Shown here: one piece after another, positions 1 through 6,024 of the stretch
Position numbering within the stretch: the stretch's first letter is position 1
Layout of the letters: each line of letters opens with the position of its first letter
Assembly: GCA_028678905.1 (NCBI GenBank)
Contig: JAJRCO010000250.1
Coordinates: forward strand, 1 to 6,654
Length of the DNA stretch: 6,654 nucleotides
Origin: Methanomicrobiales archaeon
GTDB taxonomy: Archaea; Halobacteriota; Methanomicrobia; Methanomicrobiales; JACTUA01
Direction: 5' to 3'
Notes under the pieces: generated by a model
Told to the model about the DNA's origin: nothing
The model's input: only the letters and a program-made list of their open reading frames with translations
Databases searched by the model: none
Translations under genes and position numbers: made by a program

Positions 1-113
1 AATTAATTTAAATTTTGTTAATTTGAAAAATATTAATAAATCTCCATTATTTTTCCATTAGGCGGTATTAATTCAAAATGAATTTTTAATTAAATTAATC
101 TAAAGTTTTCATG

Positions 114-163
114 AAAGATCGATCTGTAGGAGAGATCGTTCATTTCTAAAACTTTTTAAAAAG
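114..163 (-). terminator. Probable 3' end region of the archaellin transcript
   Basis: Reading on the minus strand away from the archaellin stop, a run of five T (157-153 and again 162-158 as A on this strand) lies in a 12-bp palindrome at 152-163. It is followed by an imperfect stem with arms about 114-125 and 133-144 around a 7-nt loop, with two mismatches. Oligo-T tracts are the usual intrinsic termination signal in archaea. The hairpin may instead protect the mRNA 3' end. No reading frame of note lies in 1-186, which is strongly AT-rich. Confidence 0.4.
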
Positions 164-186
164 AAGTTAGATTTTAGATTAGCTCA

Positions 187-765
187 TCAGTAGAGCTTGT
201 TCACCGCGTTGACACCGGCTGGGATTGTTCGGGTAAGACTGAGAGATGCACCGATAGACGGCTTAATCTCGAGATCAAACTTGGTGTTCGATCCAATTCC
301 ATTAGTGGGCTGCACGTAGATGGTCATTATCTCCCCAGGTTCGAGGAGGTTGTCGGTGTTACCGAATTTGCGCTCTCCGATACTCCACGCTCCAGTACCG
401 GGTGTTGTATCGTCAACACTCAGATTAGACACTGGATTGATATTCTCAACGGTGGAGGTAGTGGACCAGGTCATCTGAACCTTGGACATATCGATAGATG
501 ATCCTCCAGCAGTGATCTGGATGGAGTAACGAACTGTGGTGACATTGGTATTATCGCTTGATAGACCAAATACGTCACCCACGATCTGCATGGATGAACT
601 TGCCTGGGATACCCCAGAATGAACAACTTCCTGGCTCTTCTGAGTGGTGAAGAAACCAGCACCTAGCACTACATAAGAAAACACCGCAGCCACGACAACG
701 AAGGCAATAAGCACAATCGCTGCCTCAAGGCCGGTGAACGCTTCGTCATGAACAATGTTTCTCAT
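187..765 (-). CDS. flaB: Archaellin (archaeal flagellin), filament subunit of the archaellum
   Basis: This 192-residue protein has the hallmark archaellin N-terminus. A short charged leader (MRNIVHDEA) is followed by FTGLEAAIVLIAFVVVAAVF, then a hydrophobic helix to about residue 39 and the polar stretch TTQKSQEVVHSGVSQA. In this family (Arch_flagellin) a prepilin-type peptidase (FlaK/PibD) removes the leader, the hydrophobic helix forms the filament core, and the beta-rich remainder is exposed outside the cell. Cleavage is predicted after Ala9. Two N-glycosylation sequons (Asn74 NVT, Asn114 NLS) fit the glycosylated archaellins known in methanogens. The length is normal. The start at 765 is preceded by GAGG (776-773) with a 7-nt spacer. 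No other archaellum gene is in the window, so it is a stand-alone gene or the last of a cluster continuing to the left. Which FlaB paralogue it is cannot be told. Confidence 0.93.
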   Translation of the reverse strand: MRNIVHDEAFTGLEAAIVLIAFVVVAAVFSYVVLGAGFFTTQKSQEVVHSGVSQASSSMQIVGDVFGLSSDNTNVTTVRYSIQITAGGSSIDMSKVQMTWSTTSTVENINPVSNLSVDDTTPGTGAWSIGERKFGNTDNLLEPGEIMTIYVQPTNGIGSNTKFDLEIKPSIGASLSLTRTIPAGVNAVNKLY

Positions 766-782
766 TTCTACGCCTCATGTGA

Positions 783-802
783 GTATTGGATCCCTCCAAT
801 AC
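783..802 (-). promoter_or_regulatory. Perfect 8-bp hairpin in the archaellin 5' leader
   Basis: Positions 783-790 and 795-802 are exact reverse complements around a 4-nt loop (GGGA on the minus strand). The hairpin sits about 18 nt upstream of the archaellin start and just below the expected transcription start, so it would form the 5' end of the mRNA. A GGAGG (797-793) is partly in the stem and partly in the loop. A role in mRNA stability or translation control is inference. Confidence 0.5.
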
Positions 803-829
803 CACTAAATCATTTGTTTATCTTTTTAA

Positions 830-837
830 TATATAAA
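830..837 (-). promoter_or_regulatory. TATA box of the archaellin gene
   Basis: The minus strand reads TTTATATA here, close to the archaeal consensus, in an AT-rich context with A-rich sequence upstream where the TFB element would lie. Transcription would start about 25 nt downstream, near 806-810, giving a leader of about 42 nt. That is longer than the other leaders inferred in this window. Confidence 0.55.
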
Positions 838-909
838 TATTGTTATTTTATTTATTTTCCATTTTTTTGCTTTATTAGAATATAATTAGAGATTTAAGGT
901 GAAAAATTT

Positions 910-915
910 AAAAAA
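910..915 (-). terminator. Oligo-T terminator of the HEAT-repeat gene
   Basis: Six T in a row on the minus strand begin 9 nt past the stop codon, followed by a second T-rich stretch (TTTAAATTTTTC). This suits archaeal T-tract termination and would separate this gene from the archaellin promoter just downstream. Confidence 0.45.
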
Positions 916-923
916 GGCTGAAC

Positions 924-1982
924 TCAATGCTTTTTGTTCTCGTCGAAAAGTATATGTGATTCATCCACCGCAAAATGTCTTCCATGAATCTTCATCAAGG
1001 CGACTTCCGCACGAATACGGACGGTCTGATCAGGATCAGCTCTCAGGTCAAGCAGACGATGCTGGGCCCGTTCGTCGCCGAACCGCCCCAGAGATTTTAC
1101 TGCCTCTCTGCGTACGAACCTATTATCATCCGCGAGAAGCTGGATGAGCGGTTCCACGGCTCTGGCGTCTCCGATGATGCGGAGGGCGATGGCAGCACCC
1201 ATCCTGACGTGCCAGTCCGGATCGGCAAGCGCCCCGAGCAGGGGCCCGACTGCTATTTCCCCTTTTCCGCCCAGTGCCCCGACCGCCTGCTCCCGGGTCA
1301 ACCGGTTTTCATCCTTCAATAGTTCCAGGAGAGGAGGGACTGTATCAGGGTGGGGAACTTTTCCGAGAGAGCGAATCGCCTCCTCCCGCACGGAGCTACT
1401 TTCGTCCTGCAGTGCATCCATCAGAGTCTTGATCGCACAGGGATCGGAAAAATCTGCCAGTGCGCGGACCGCCTCCTGGCGAATCCCTTCGTCGGGTAAT
1501 TTCAACGCTTCAAGAAATCCCTCTAGGGGACGATCATTGATTTCTGGTTCCCTTTTTGCGATGGTGGATGGCTCCGGTGAAACCGGCATCATTCCCGCCT
1601 CGGATAACCGAGAACGCACACTCAAGGCCAGGACCGCCACGATCCAGACATCGACTCCTGCATTCATCAGCGACAGGATGGGGTCAAACGTATGCCGGAT
1701 AAGGTAGATGAACCCGGTCAGCCCAGCGATCGATGCGATGAGGAGGAGTACCACCTGCATCCCACGCCGGGGGTACCAGAGCGCTACGAGTATAATCGGG
1801 ATGATATACAGGTGTGGGATCAGATAGTACCTCTCCAGGAAGATACCGTCGTACTGAGCCATCACTGCATACACCGTAACCAGGAGAGCGATTAACGCAA
1901 AGGCTCCGATCAGAATCAATCTCACCTCATCGGTGACACGATGCTGGTCATTCTCGATACGCACGTTCCCTCCCACGGTCAT
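924..1982 (-). CDS. Four-helix membrane protein with cytoplasmic HEAT repeats
   Basis: This 352-residue protein has two parts. Residues about 20-122 form four hydrophobic helices (about 21-42, 52-70, 75-95, 103-120), with the conspicuous stretch RYYLIPHLYIIPIILVALWYPRR between the first and third. After a polar linker with Pro (127-152), residues 153-334 hold about six HEAT/PBS-lyase-type helix pairs, beginning near 154, 182, 214, 243, 275 and 306. Each has the recurrent pattern of Asp-x-x-x-x-V-R-x-x-A/E-x-x-A-L-x-x-h-G (for example DWHVRMGAAIALRIIG). HEAT solenoids bind partner proteins, so this is probably a membrane-tethered scaffold or a receptor-like module lacking a kinase domain. The ligand is unknown. 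The start is unsure: ATG at 1982 has a poor ribosome site, whereas GTG at 1964 follows GGAGGG (1973-1968) by 3 nt and fits the promoter distance better. Its position just upstream of the archaellin is suggestive only. Confidence 0.85.
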   Translation of the reverse strand: MTVGGNVRIENDQHRVTDEVRLILIGAFALIALLVTVYAVMAQYDGIFLERYYLIPHLYIIPIILVALWYPRRGMQVVLLLIASIAGLTGFIYLIRHTFDPILSLMNAGVDVWIVAVLALSVRSRLSEAGMMPVSPEPSTIAKREPEINDRPLEGFLEALKLPDEGIRQEAVRALADFSDPCAIKTLMDALQDESSSVREEAIRSLGKVPHPDTVPPLLELLKDENRLTREQAVGALGGKGEIAVGPLLGALADPDWHVRMGAAIALRIIGDARAVEPLIQLLADDNRFVRREAVKSLGRFGDERAQHRLLDLRADPDQTVRIRAEVALMKIHGRHFAVDESHILFDENKKH

Positions 1983-2005
1983 ACAAAATTAATTTTCCTT
2001 TTGAC

Positions 2006-2018
2006 TATTTATAATATA
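2006..2018 (-). promoter_or_regulatory. TATA-like element of the HEAT-repeat gene
   Basis: The minus strand reads TATATTATAAATA. Transcription about 25 nt downstream would begin near 1985, which makes ATG 1982 practically leaderless or leaves GTG 1964 a leader of about 20 nt carrying GGAGG. Confidence 0.4.
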
Positions 2019-2040
2019 CTTTTAAATTTTATGGGAAAAT

Positions 2041-2074
2041 TTTATATTTTTTGAGATTTTAAAAAGAAATATAT
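2041..2074 (+). promoter_or_regulatory. Two candidate TATA boxes for the MEKKD gene pair
   Basis: TTTATATT at 2041-2048 is preceded by the purine-rich GGGAAAAT. AAATATAT at 2067-2074 is preceded by AAAAAG. Either could serve as TATA plus TFB element. The second places transcription start near 2097, right at the hairpin 2096-2111. Together with the opposite-facing element at 2006-2018 this is a divergent promoter region. Confidence 0.4.
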
Positions 2075-2095
2075 CACAAAATAGATAATAGTGTC

Positions 2096-2111
2096 AGTTC
2101 TATTAAGAACT
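2096..2111 (+). promoter_or_regulatory. 6-bp hairpin in the leader of the MEKKD gene pair
   Basis: AGTTCT, loop ATTA, AGAACT is a perfect inverted repeat about 27 nt upstream of the start at 2139. It lies where the 5' end of the transcript would be if the TATA box at 2067-2074 is used. It could also be a small operator. Function is inferred from position only. Confidence 0.3.
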
Positions 2112-2138
2112 ACAACAGAGGTTGGAGAACACACGGCG

Positions 2139-2888
2139 ATGGAAAAAAAGGATATTCTGTATCTCATCGGGGCTGTCGTGATCGTTGCCGTACTTGCGAT
2201 GGTCATCAAACCGGCACTCACCCAGGGATCGCTGCCTTTTTCTTATGGATCGCCCTTATCCACCGATGCTGAAGGGGAGACTACCCGTGCCCCCTCTCCC
2301 GAGGTAACCTCTCTACCCACGGTTACACCGCTTGGAGGGGCCTGGGATGGAGAGGTGGTGGTGCTCCATTTTCTGGATGAAGTATCTGCAAATGAGATGA
2401 ATGAAACTCTGATGACCAGGGCCATCCCTGTGCCCACACCACGCATTTTTGTCGGAAACAGCACCGTGACCGCCGCGAACCCTGTTATCCCTACCTATAA
2501 ACCTAGCATTCCCGAGGGGGCCACACATAAACCTTCCATGGAGTATCGGGGTCTGCTCAACACCTCCACCATCTACGAGCAGACCTTTGAATTGCGCTAC
2601 AATTCAGTGGGTTTTCTCGTGGACGTGGTAAAACCTCCCTTTGCCCTTGCCTATTCTACCGTTCCGACCACCTCGGATCCGTATTACCTGAATAACCCCT
2701 ATTATTGTTTCATGACCATCACTGTGCGTGACCCAAAAACCATGGCGGTGATCACGGAAGAGGGATATGGTCGTGTCTACAGCACCGATGCCGAGAAGAT
2801 CATCATCCTGTACCGTTCGGGAACATATCACGTAACTCTTTATGGAAATATGGTGAAGGTTACCGTCATGGTAGAAGCGGGGATCTGA
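2139..2888 (+). CDS. Membrane-anchored extracytoplasmic protein, MEKKD family, first of pair
   Basis: Unrecognised 249-residue protein. Residues 1-5 are charged (MEKKD), 6-24 form one membrane helix, and KPALT follows. Lysines before the helix predict the N-terminus inside and the rest outside. Residues about 30-65 are a Ser/Thr/Pro-rich linker, and 68-249 alternate short hydrophobic strands as in a beta-sandwich, ending in YHVTLYGNMVKVTVMV. Sequons at Asn88, Asn107 and Asn141 suggest surface glycosylation. I chose ATG 2139 over an in-frame GTG at 2091. From 2139 the protein begins exactly like its neighbour (MEKKD...KPALT), and GAGGTTGGAG at 2118-2127 can act as a ribosome site, although with a long spacer of about 11 nt. 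The stop codon directly touches the next start, so the two are almost certainly co-translated. It could be an accessory pilus, archaellum or S-layer protein, but nothing shows which. Confidence 0.8.
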   Translation: MEKKDILYLIGAVVIVAVLAMVIKPALTQGSLPFSYGSPLSTDAEGETTRAPSPEVTSLPTVTPLGGAWDGEVVVLHFLDEVSANEMNETLMTRAIPVPTPRIFVGNSTVTAANPVIPTYKPSIPEGATHKPSMEYRGLLNTSTIYEQTFELRYNSVGFLVDVVKPPFALAYSTVPTTSDPYYLNNPYYCFMTITVRDPKTMAVITEEGYGRVYSTDAEKIIILYRSGTYHVTLYGNMVKVTVMVEAGI

Positions 2889-3425
2889 ATGGAGAAAAAA
2901 GATCTGGTCTTTCTGGCAATTGCCGTAGGGGTGGTGATGATTGTTGCTCTCGTTGCAAAACCTGCTCTCACCGGTGAAGGATCTCCCGGTCTTGCGTTAC
3001 CGTTCGTTTCCACCCCTGCTCCCACGGCATCCCTCCATGCGGTGACCAGCACTTCCCCCCCGCGGCCGGTATCGATGGTTATCTTCGCCAATCTTAGCGG
3101 CAATCGCAGTGGCACCACCGAAAGCGTGGAGATACCATTCCCATACTGGGAGATCGTCTATACCGCAGAAGCAGCAATCAACGAATCCACGAATGGAACG
3201 CTGATCTTTCCCCGCTTGAAAATCCAGGTCATGGATGCAGAATCCCCCTCCCGTATTATGCGCAATCTGGAGCCGGATCTCCTGGATGCCCGAATCAATA
3301 CCTCGCACGATCCCCGCCCCTGGATAGAGCAGATTGGAGAGGGATATCATCGATATTATTTCGTAGTGCATATCCAGGAAGTGAGATCCTATCATATCGA
3401 GATCCGGGTTCCCCAGGAACAGTGA
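2889..3425 (+). CDS. Membrane-anchored extracytoplasmic protein, MEKKD family, second of pair
   Basis: Unrecognised 178-residue protein that shares its neighbour's opening (MEKKD, helix at about 6-23, then AKPALTG) and layout. A Ser/Thr/Pro-rich linker at 38-62 precedes a beta-rich domain at about 64-175 that ends YHIEIRVP, comparable to YHVTLYG in the first protein. It is shorter than the first by about 70 residues. Five sequons (Asn68, 72, 98, 102, 137) in 178 residues are dense and point to an extracellular glycoprotein. The ATG follows the preceding TGA with no base between, and only a weak GGGGAT lies upstream, so translation probably depends on coupling. The two look like diverged products of a duplication that may pair on the cell surface. 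That is inference. Confidence 0.8.
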   Translation: MEKKDLVFLAIAVGVVMIVALVAKPALTGEGSPGLALPFVSTPAPTASLHAVTSTSPPRPVSMVIFANLSGNRSGTTESVEIPFPYWEIVYTAEAAINESTNGTLIFPRLKIQVMDAESPSRIMRNLEPDLLDARINTSHDPRPWIEQIGEGYHRYYFVVHIQEVRSYHIEIRVPQEQ

Positions 3426-3533
3426 GGCAATCGGACGCATATTACCATCGAGTATTTCTCTGATCACATTCAGCGGAGCTTCTGTTGTCTCAGAACGCGG
3501 GCACTGGTGGGGGATTTATGAGGAATTTCAAGT

Positions 3534-3551
3534 CTTTTTGTAAAAAAAAAA
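3534..3551. terminator. Back-to-back T tracts between convergent genes
   Basis: On the plus strand TCTTTTTG (five T, 3534-3538) would end the MEKKD pair. On the minus strand ten T in a row (3551-3542) begin one base after the stop codon of the rubredoxin fusion gene. Together they make a compact bidirectional terminator. The remainder of 3426-3533 shows no gene. Confidence 0.6.
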
Positions 3552-3552
3552 C

Positions 3553-5325
3553 TTAGAATCTTTTAGGATCAGTATCGATATCCACGATCACGGGAGTGTT
3601 GAGGATTCGGGCTTTTTCCAGAGCAGCTTTCAGAGTACCGGGCTCCTGGACAGAGATACCGGCACCTCCGCAGTTCTCGGCATACTGCGAAAAGTCCGGG
3701 TTCAGGAGATCTGTCCCAAAATTGGGGTAATTTTCCATCATCTGTTCCACCTGGATCATCCCCAGCTGGTGATTATTCATGATGATGACCTTTACTGCAA
3801 GGTTATATTTTACCGCAGTGAGGAACTCGGCCATGACCATGGAGAACCCGCCATCACCAGTGATGCAGAAGACCTCTTTGTCTGGATAAGCAAGTTTCCC
3901 CGCAATTGCCCCCGGAAGGCCGAAGGCCATAGTGCCAAGGTATCCGGACATGGCAAACTTCTGTCGTTTTATTCTGAAGTTTCTTCCGAACCACCACTGG
4001 TTCTCTCCCACATCGACAGAAATAACCGCTTCTTCGGGGATCGCTTCTGAAAGCACCTTCATGATATACGGGGGGCGGAGGGGAACGGCATCGGCGTCAG
4101 CCTCCCGGTCCCGCATTGCGTCCCAGTCTTTTTTCATTGTCCGGATCTTTTCCTCAATTGTCGTGGTCTCACGCTGGTTCAGAGAAGAAAGCAGTTCCGG
4201 CAGCACCTTCCGGCAGTTGCCCCAGAGTGGAATGGTCCCCGGGTTTTGGCCTAATTTCATCGGGTCGATATCCACCTGAACCAAAGGTGTTTCAGACGGA
4301 ACCTCGGTATATCTGGAAAACCCCACCCCCAAGGTGATCAGGAGATCGCTTTCATTCGCAAGCACCCGCGCCTGGGGAGAACCAACATTGCCCAGGATGC
4401 CGATCACCCATTCATGTGCTTCTGGGAGAATGCCCTTTGCCCGGAAAGTGGTCAGAATAGGCGCACCGGTCCGTTTCGCGAGCTCCAGGACCTGTTCTCC
4501 TTCCCCGTAGGCGCCCCATCCCGCCAAGATCACCGGCCGTTCAGCCTGTTCGATCGCGGATACCGCCTTCTGGATCAGTTGTCGGTCTGGCAGGATATCC
4601 GTATCCGGGATACAGGTCTCCTTCCGACAGTACCGGGCTTCGAGTGGCTCTTTCTGGATATTATTGGGTACCGAAAGCTGCGCCACCCCGTGCCGGAGGA
4701 TGGCCGATTTGAGTGCACGGGTAAGAAGCAGAATCGCCATCTTTTTGTCGTAGATAGTATTGTTAAAGACTGCAATAGGGCGGAAGAACGCATCCTGATC
4801 GATTTCCTGGACCCTCCCCGGACCGATATACTGGAACGCCACCTGTCCATTCAGGGAAAGAACCGCGGCATGATCCTCTTTTGCATCATAGAGCCCGGTA
4901 GAAAGGTTCGTGGCTCCTGGACCGGCGATGGTGACGCAGACCGCCAGTCCCCCGGTGAGTTTGTTGTATGCCGACGCTGCCAGCGCCGCACTCTCTTCGT
5001 GCCGAACAGCGATATACTTGATAGCTCCGCTCTTCCGGATCGCGTTCACCAGGCCGAGAGAGGACGAACCTGGTATCCCGAATGCGAATTGTATTCCCCA
5101 CGCAGCCATTTCGGAGACGATCACATCAGAAACGGTGGTTTCAGCACCCTCATGAACATCTTTTTCATCGAGTTTTCTGAACGCACTCTTTTCGGCACCA
5201 CACACCGGACAGGTCCATTTGTCCGGGAGATCAGAAAAAGGGGTATTTGAGGGGGTACCGGTACTTGGTTCTCCCTTCTCTTCATCATATATATAACCAC
5301 ATACCGTGCACATCCATCGGGCCAT
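3553..5325 (-). CDS. Rubredoxin fused to a pyruvate-oxidase-like thiamine diphosphate enzyme
   Basis: This 590-residue protein begins with a complete rubredoxin (residues 1-50). It has CTVCGYIYD at 6-14 and CPVCGAEKSAF at 39-49, so Cys6, 9, 39 and 42 would bind one iron. A short linker leads to a full TPP-enzyme fold. The N-terminal domain (about 63-230) has RHEES, with Glu110 as the expected cofactor-activating residue, and GPGATNL. The central domain (about 247-380) has VILAGWGA and LLITLGVGF, and in relatives it binds FAD. The C-terminal domain (about 415-585) has the TPP motif GDGGFSMVM (490-498) ending at NN (517-518). RHEESAALAA and GDGGFSM resemble pyruvate oxidase PoxB. The Trp expected in acetolactate synthases after LGM is replaced by Glu527, which argues against that role. 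A plausible reaction is oxidative decarboxylation of a 2-keto acid, with electrons passed to the fused rubredoxin. The substrate is not proven. The start is fixed by GGAGGT at 5336-5331, 5 nt away. Confidence 0.9.
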   Translation of the reverse strand: MARWMCTVCGYIYDEEKGEPSTGTPSNTPFSDLPDKWTCPVCGAEKSAFRKLDEKDVHEGAETTVSDVIVSEMAAWGIQFAFGIPGSSSLGLVNAIRKSGAIKYIAVRHEESAALAASAYNKLTGGLAVCVTIAGPGATNLSTGLYDAKEDHAAVLSLNGQVAFQYIGPGRVQEIDQDAFFRPIAVFNNTIYDKKMAILLLTRALKSAILRHGVAQLSVPNNIQKEPLEARYCRKETCIPDTDILPDRQLIQKAVSAIEQAERPVILAGWGAYGEGEQVLELAKRTGAPILTTFRAKGILPEAHEWVIGILGNVGSPQARVLANESDLLITLGVGFSRYTEVPSETPLVQVDIDPMKLGQNPGTIPLWGNCRKVLPELLSSLNQRETTTIEEKIRTMKKDWDAMRDREADADAVPLRPPYIMKVLSEAIPEEAVISVDVGENQWWFGRNFRIKRQKFAMSGYLGTMAFGLPGAIAGKLAYPDKEVFCITGDGGFSMVMAEFLTAVKYNLAVKVIIMNNHQLGMIQVEQMMENYPNFGTDLLNPDFSQYAENCGGAGISVQEPGTLKAALEKARILNTPVIVDIDTDPKRF

Positions 5326-5667
5326 GAAATACCTCCAATCGCTTCGACAAAAGGTGTGTAAAGATAAAAGGATATCGCCGATTCGATGGAGATACCCTAC
5401 CGGGAAGGGAGAGGAAGTAATCGGAAAAAAAAGAAAGATCCATTGGCAATACTCCATCTCTTTGGTGAAAACAAAATCCTGACAACGGTCCTGAATCATT
5501 CGAATAAAACATATGCTAGATTCCCATCTTTTTCGAAATTGTCCCGATGGTTTACCGGTAAGCGATGGGAGATATTCTCTTGCAGTAGAATTGCCTGTCC
5601 GATACATGCTTGTGAAAAGTAGTATCCACGCATTCAGAGGACAAGAGAATCAAGAAAAAGAATAGGA
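5326..5667. other. 342-bp stretch without a convincing gene
   Basis: This lies between the Hsp20 stop and the rubredoxin fusion start. It contains weak T-tracts on the minus strand: five T at 5659-5655, soon after the Hsp20 stop, and eight T at 5432-5425. It also has an inverted repeat TCCCATC/GATGGGA (5522-5528, 5564-5570), an 8-bp palindrome TACCGGTA (5543-5550) and three copies of CGATGG (5384-5389, 5535-5540, 5563-5568). Open frames here lack ribosome sites and look random. The in-frame 94-codon extension of the fusion gene shows no domain. Confidence 0.6.
5331..5370 (-). promoter_or_regulatory. Promoter and ribosome site of the rubredoxin fusion gene
   Basis: GGAGGT at 5336-5331 lies 5 nt before the ATG and decides the start, ruling out an in-frame upstream ATG at 5607. 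A weak TATA-like CTTTTATC (5370-5363) is centred about 41 nt before the start. That distance also separates the inferred TATA box from the start codon for two other minus-strand genes in this window. Confidence 0.45.
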
Positions 5668-5964
5668 TTATTCTATGCGAATTCTCTTCCCCCGTATCTG
5701 GGGTTTTTGGTAGGGGACATCGATAGAGAGAAGCCCGTTGTGGAAGTGTGATATTGCCTCCTCGTAATCGACCGGGCAGCAGAGGGCGAAGGACCCCACG
5801 TACTCAATATTGTTTCTTTTTGCCCGAATCATGAAGCTGTCCTCGTGCATAGAGAGGACAATATCCTCCTTATTAACCCCGGGCAGTTCAATCTCGATGT
5901 GCAGGTTGTTGTGTTCCTCATCAGGCATTGCACATACTGCGGGTGATATACTGGTTTTTTCCAT
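5668..5964 (-). CDS. Small heat-shock protein of the Hsp20/alpha-crystallin family, minimal form
   Basis: This 98-residue protein shows the alpha-crystallin core. LHIEIELPGVNKEDIVLSM (21-39) corresponds to the family's strand-ELPGV-strand start, SFMIRAKR to the next strand, and NGLLSIDVP (76-84) to the conserved G-x-L strand. The C-terminus has IRI at 95-97, resembling the I-x-I motif that docks on neighbouring subunits. Small heat-shock proteins hold unfolding cytoplasmic proteins without using ATP. Compared with typical members of about 140-160 residues it lacks a long N-terminal arm. The segment between the RAKR strand and YVGSFAL is only a few residues, so the usual beta6 dimerisation loop is absent. 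The start at 5964 is chosen for GGAGGT (5977-5972) with a 7-nt spacer, over an ATG 11 codons upstream. A methanogen subgroup with a CCPV motif (62-65) seems likely, from memory of similar sequences. Confidence 0.88.
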   Translation of the reverse strand: MEKTSISPAVCAMPDEEHNNLHIEIELPGVNKEDIVLSMHEDSFMIRAKRNNIEYVGSFALCCPVDYEEAISHFHNGLLSIDVPYQKPQIRGKRIRIE

Positions 5965-5971
5965 TTCTTGC

Positions 5972-6010
5972 ACCTCCAGGCAACTCCGCATGTTCACTCT
6001 TATTATAAAA
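5972..6010 (-). promoter_or_regulatory. Promoter and ribosome site of the Hsp20 gene
   Basis: The minus strand reads TTTTATAA at 6010-6003, centred about 42 nt before the start, with GGAGGT at 5977-5972. Transcription would start near 5980, giving a leader of about 16 nt. No clear heat-shock operator could be picked out by eye. Confidence 0.5.
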
Positions 6011-6024
6011 ATATGGCGGGGGAT

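Noticed and set aside
1144..1707. 187-codon plus-strand frame opposite the HEAT gene
   Set aside because: It is Ser/Arg/Pro-rich low-complexity sequence, as expected from the antisense of a GC-rich gene, with no motif. The minus strand has a clear repeat protein.
2091..2138. Upstream GTG start of the first MEKKD protein
   Set aside because: The added 16 residues have no counterpart in the neighbouring relative, no ribosome site precedes the GTG, and the codons overlap the leader hairpin.
2997..3467. 156-codon minus-strand frame opposite the second MEKKD gene
   Set aside because: It has no ribosome site or motif. The plus-strand gene has a paralogue beside it and a coupled start.
3426..3512. 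In-frame continuation after the stop of the second MEKKD protein (about 28 codons)
   Set aside because: The translation (GNRTHITIEYFSDHIQ and on) does not extend the domain convincingly, and nothing suggests read-through.
4414..5250. 278-codon plus-strand frame opposite the rubredoxin fusion
   Set aside because: It shows no recognisable domain and lies entirely antisense to a gene with clear catalytic motifs.
3553..5325. Acetolactate synthase large subunit as the name for the TPP enzyme
   Set aside because: The RHEES and GDGGFSM regions are closer to pyruvate oxidase, the Trp expected after LGM is Glu527, and no small regulatory subunit gene is adjacent.
5326..5607. 94-residue N-terminal extension of the rubredoxin fusion in the same frame
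   Set aside because: Rubredoxin homologues begin at the Met of MARWMC, GGAGGT sits 5 nt before that ATG, and the extension has no ribosome site and random-looking composition.
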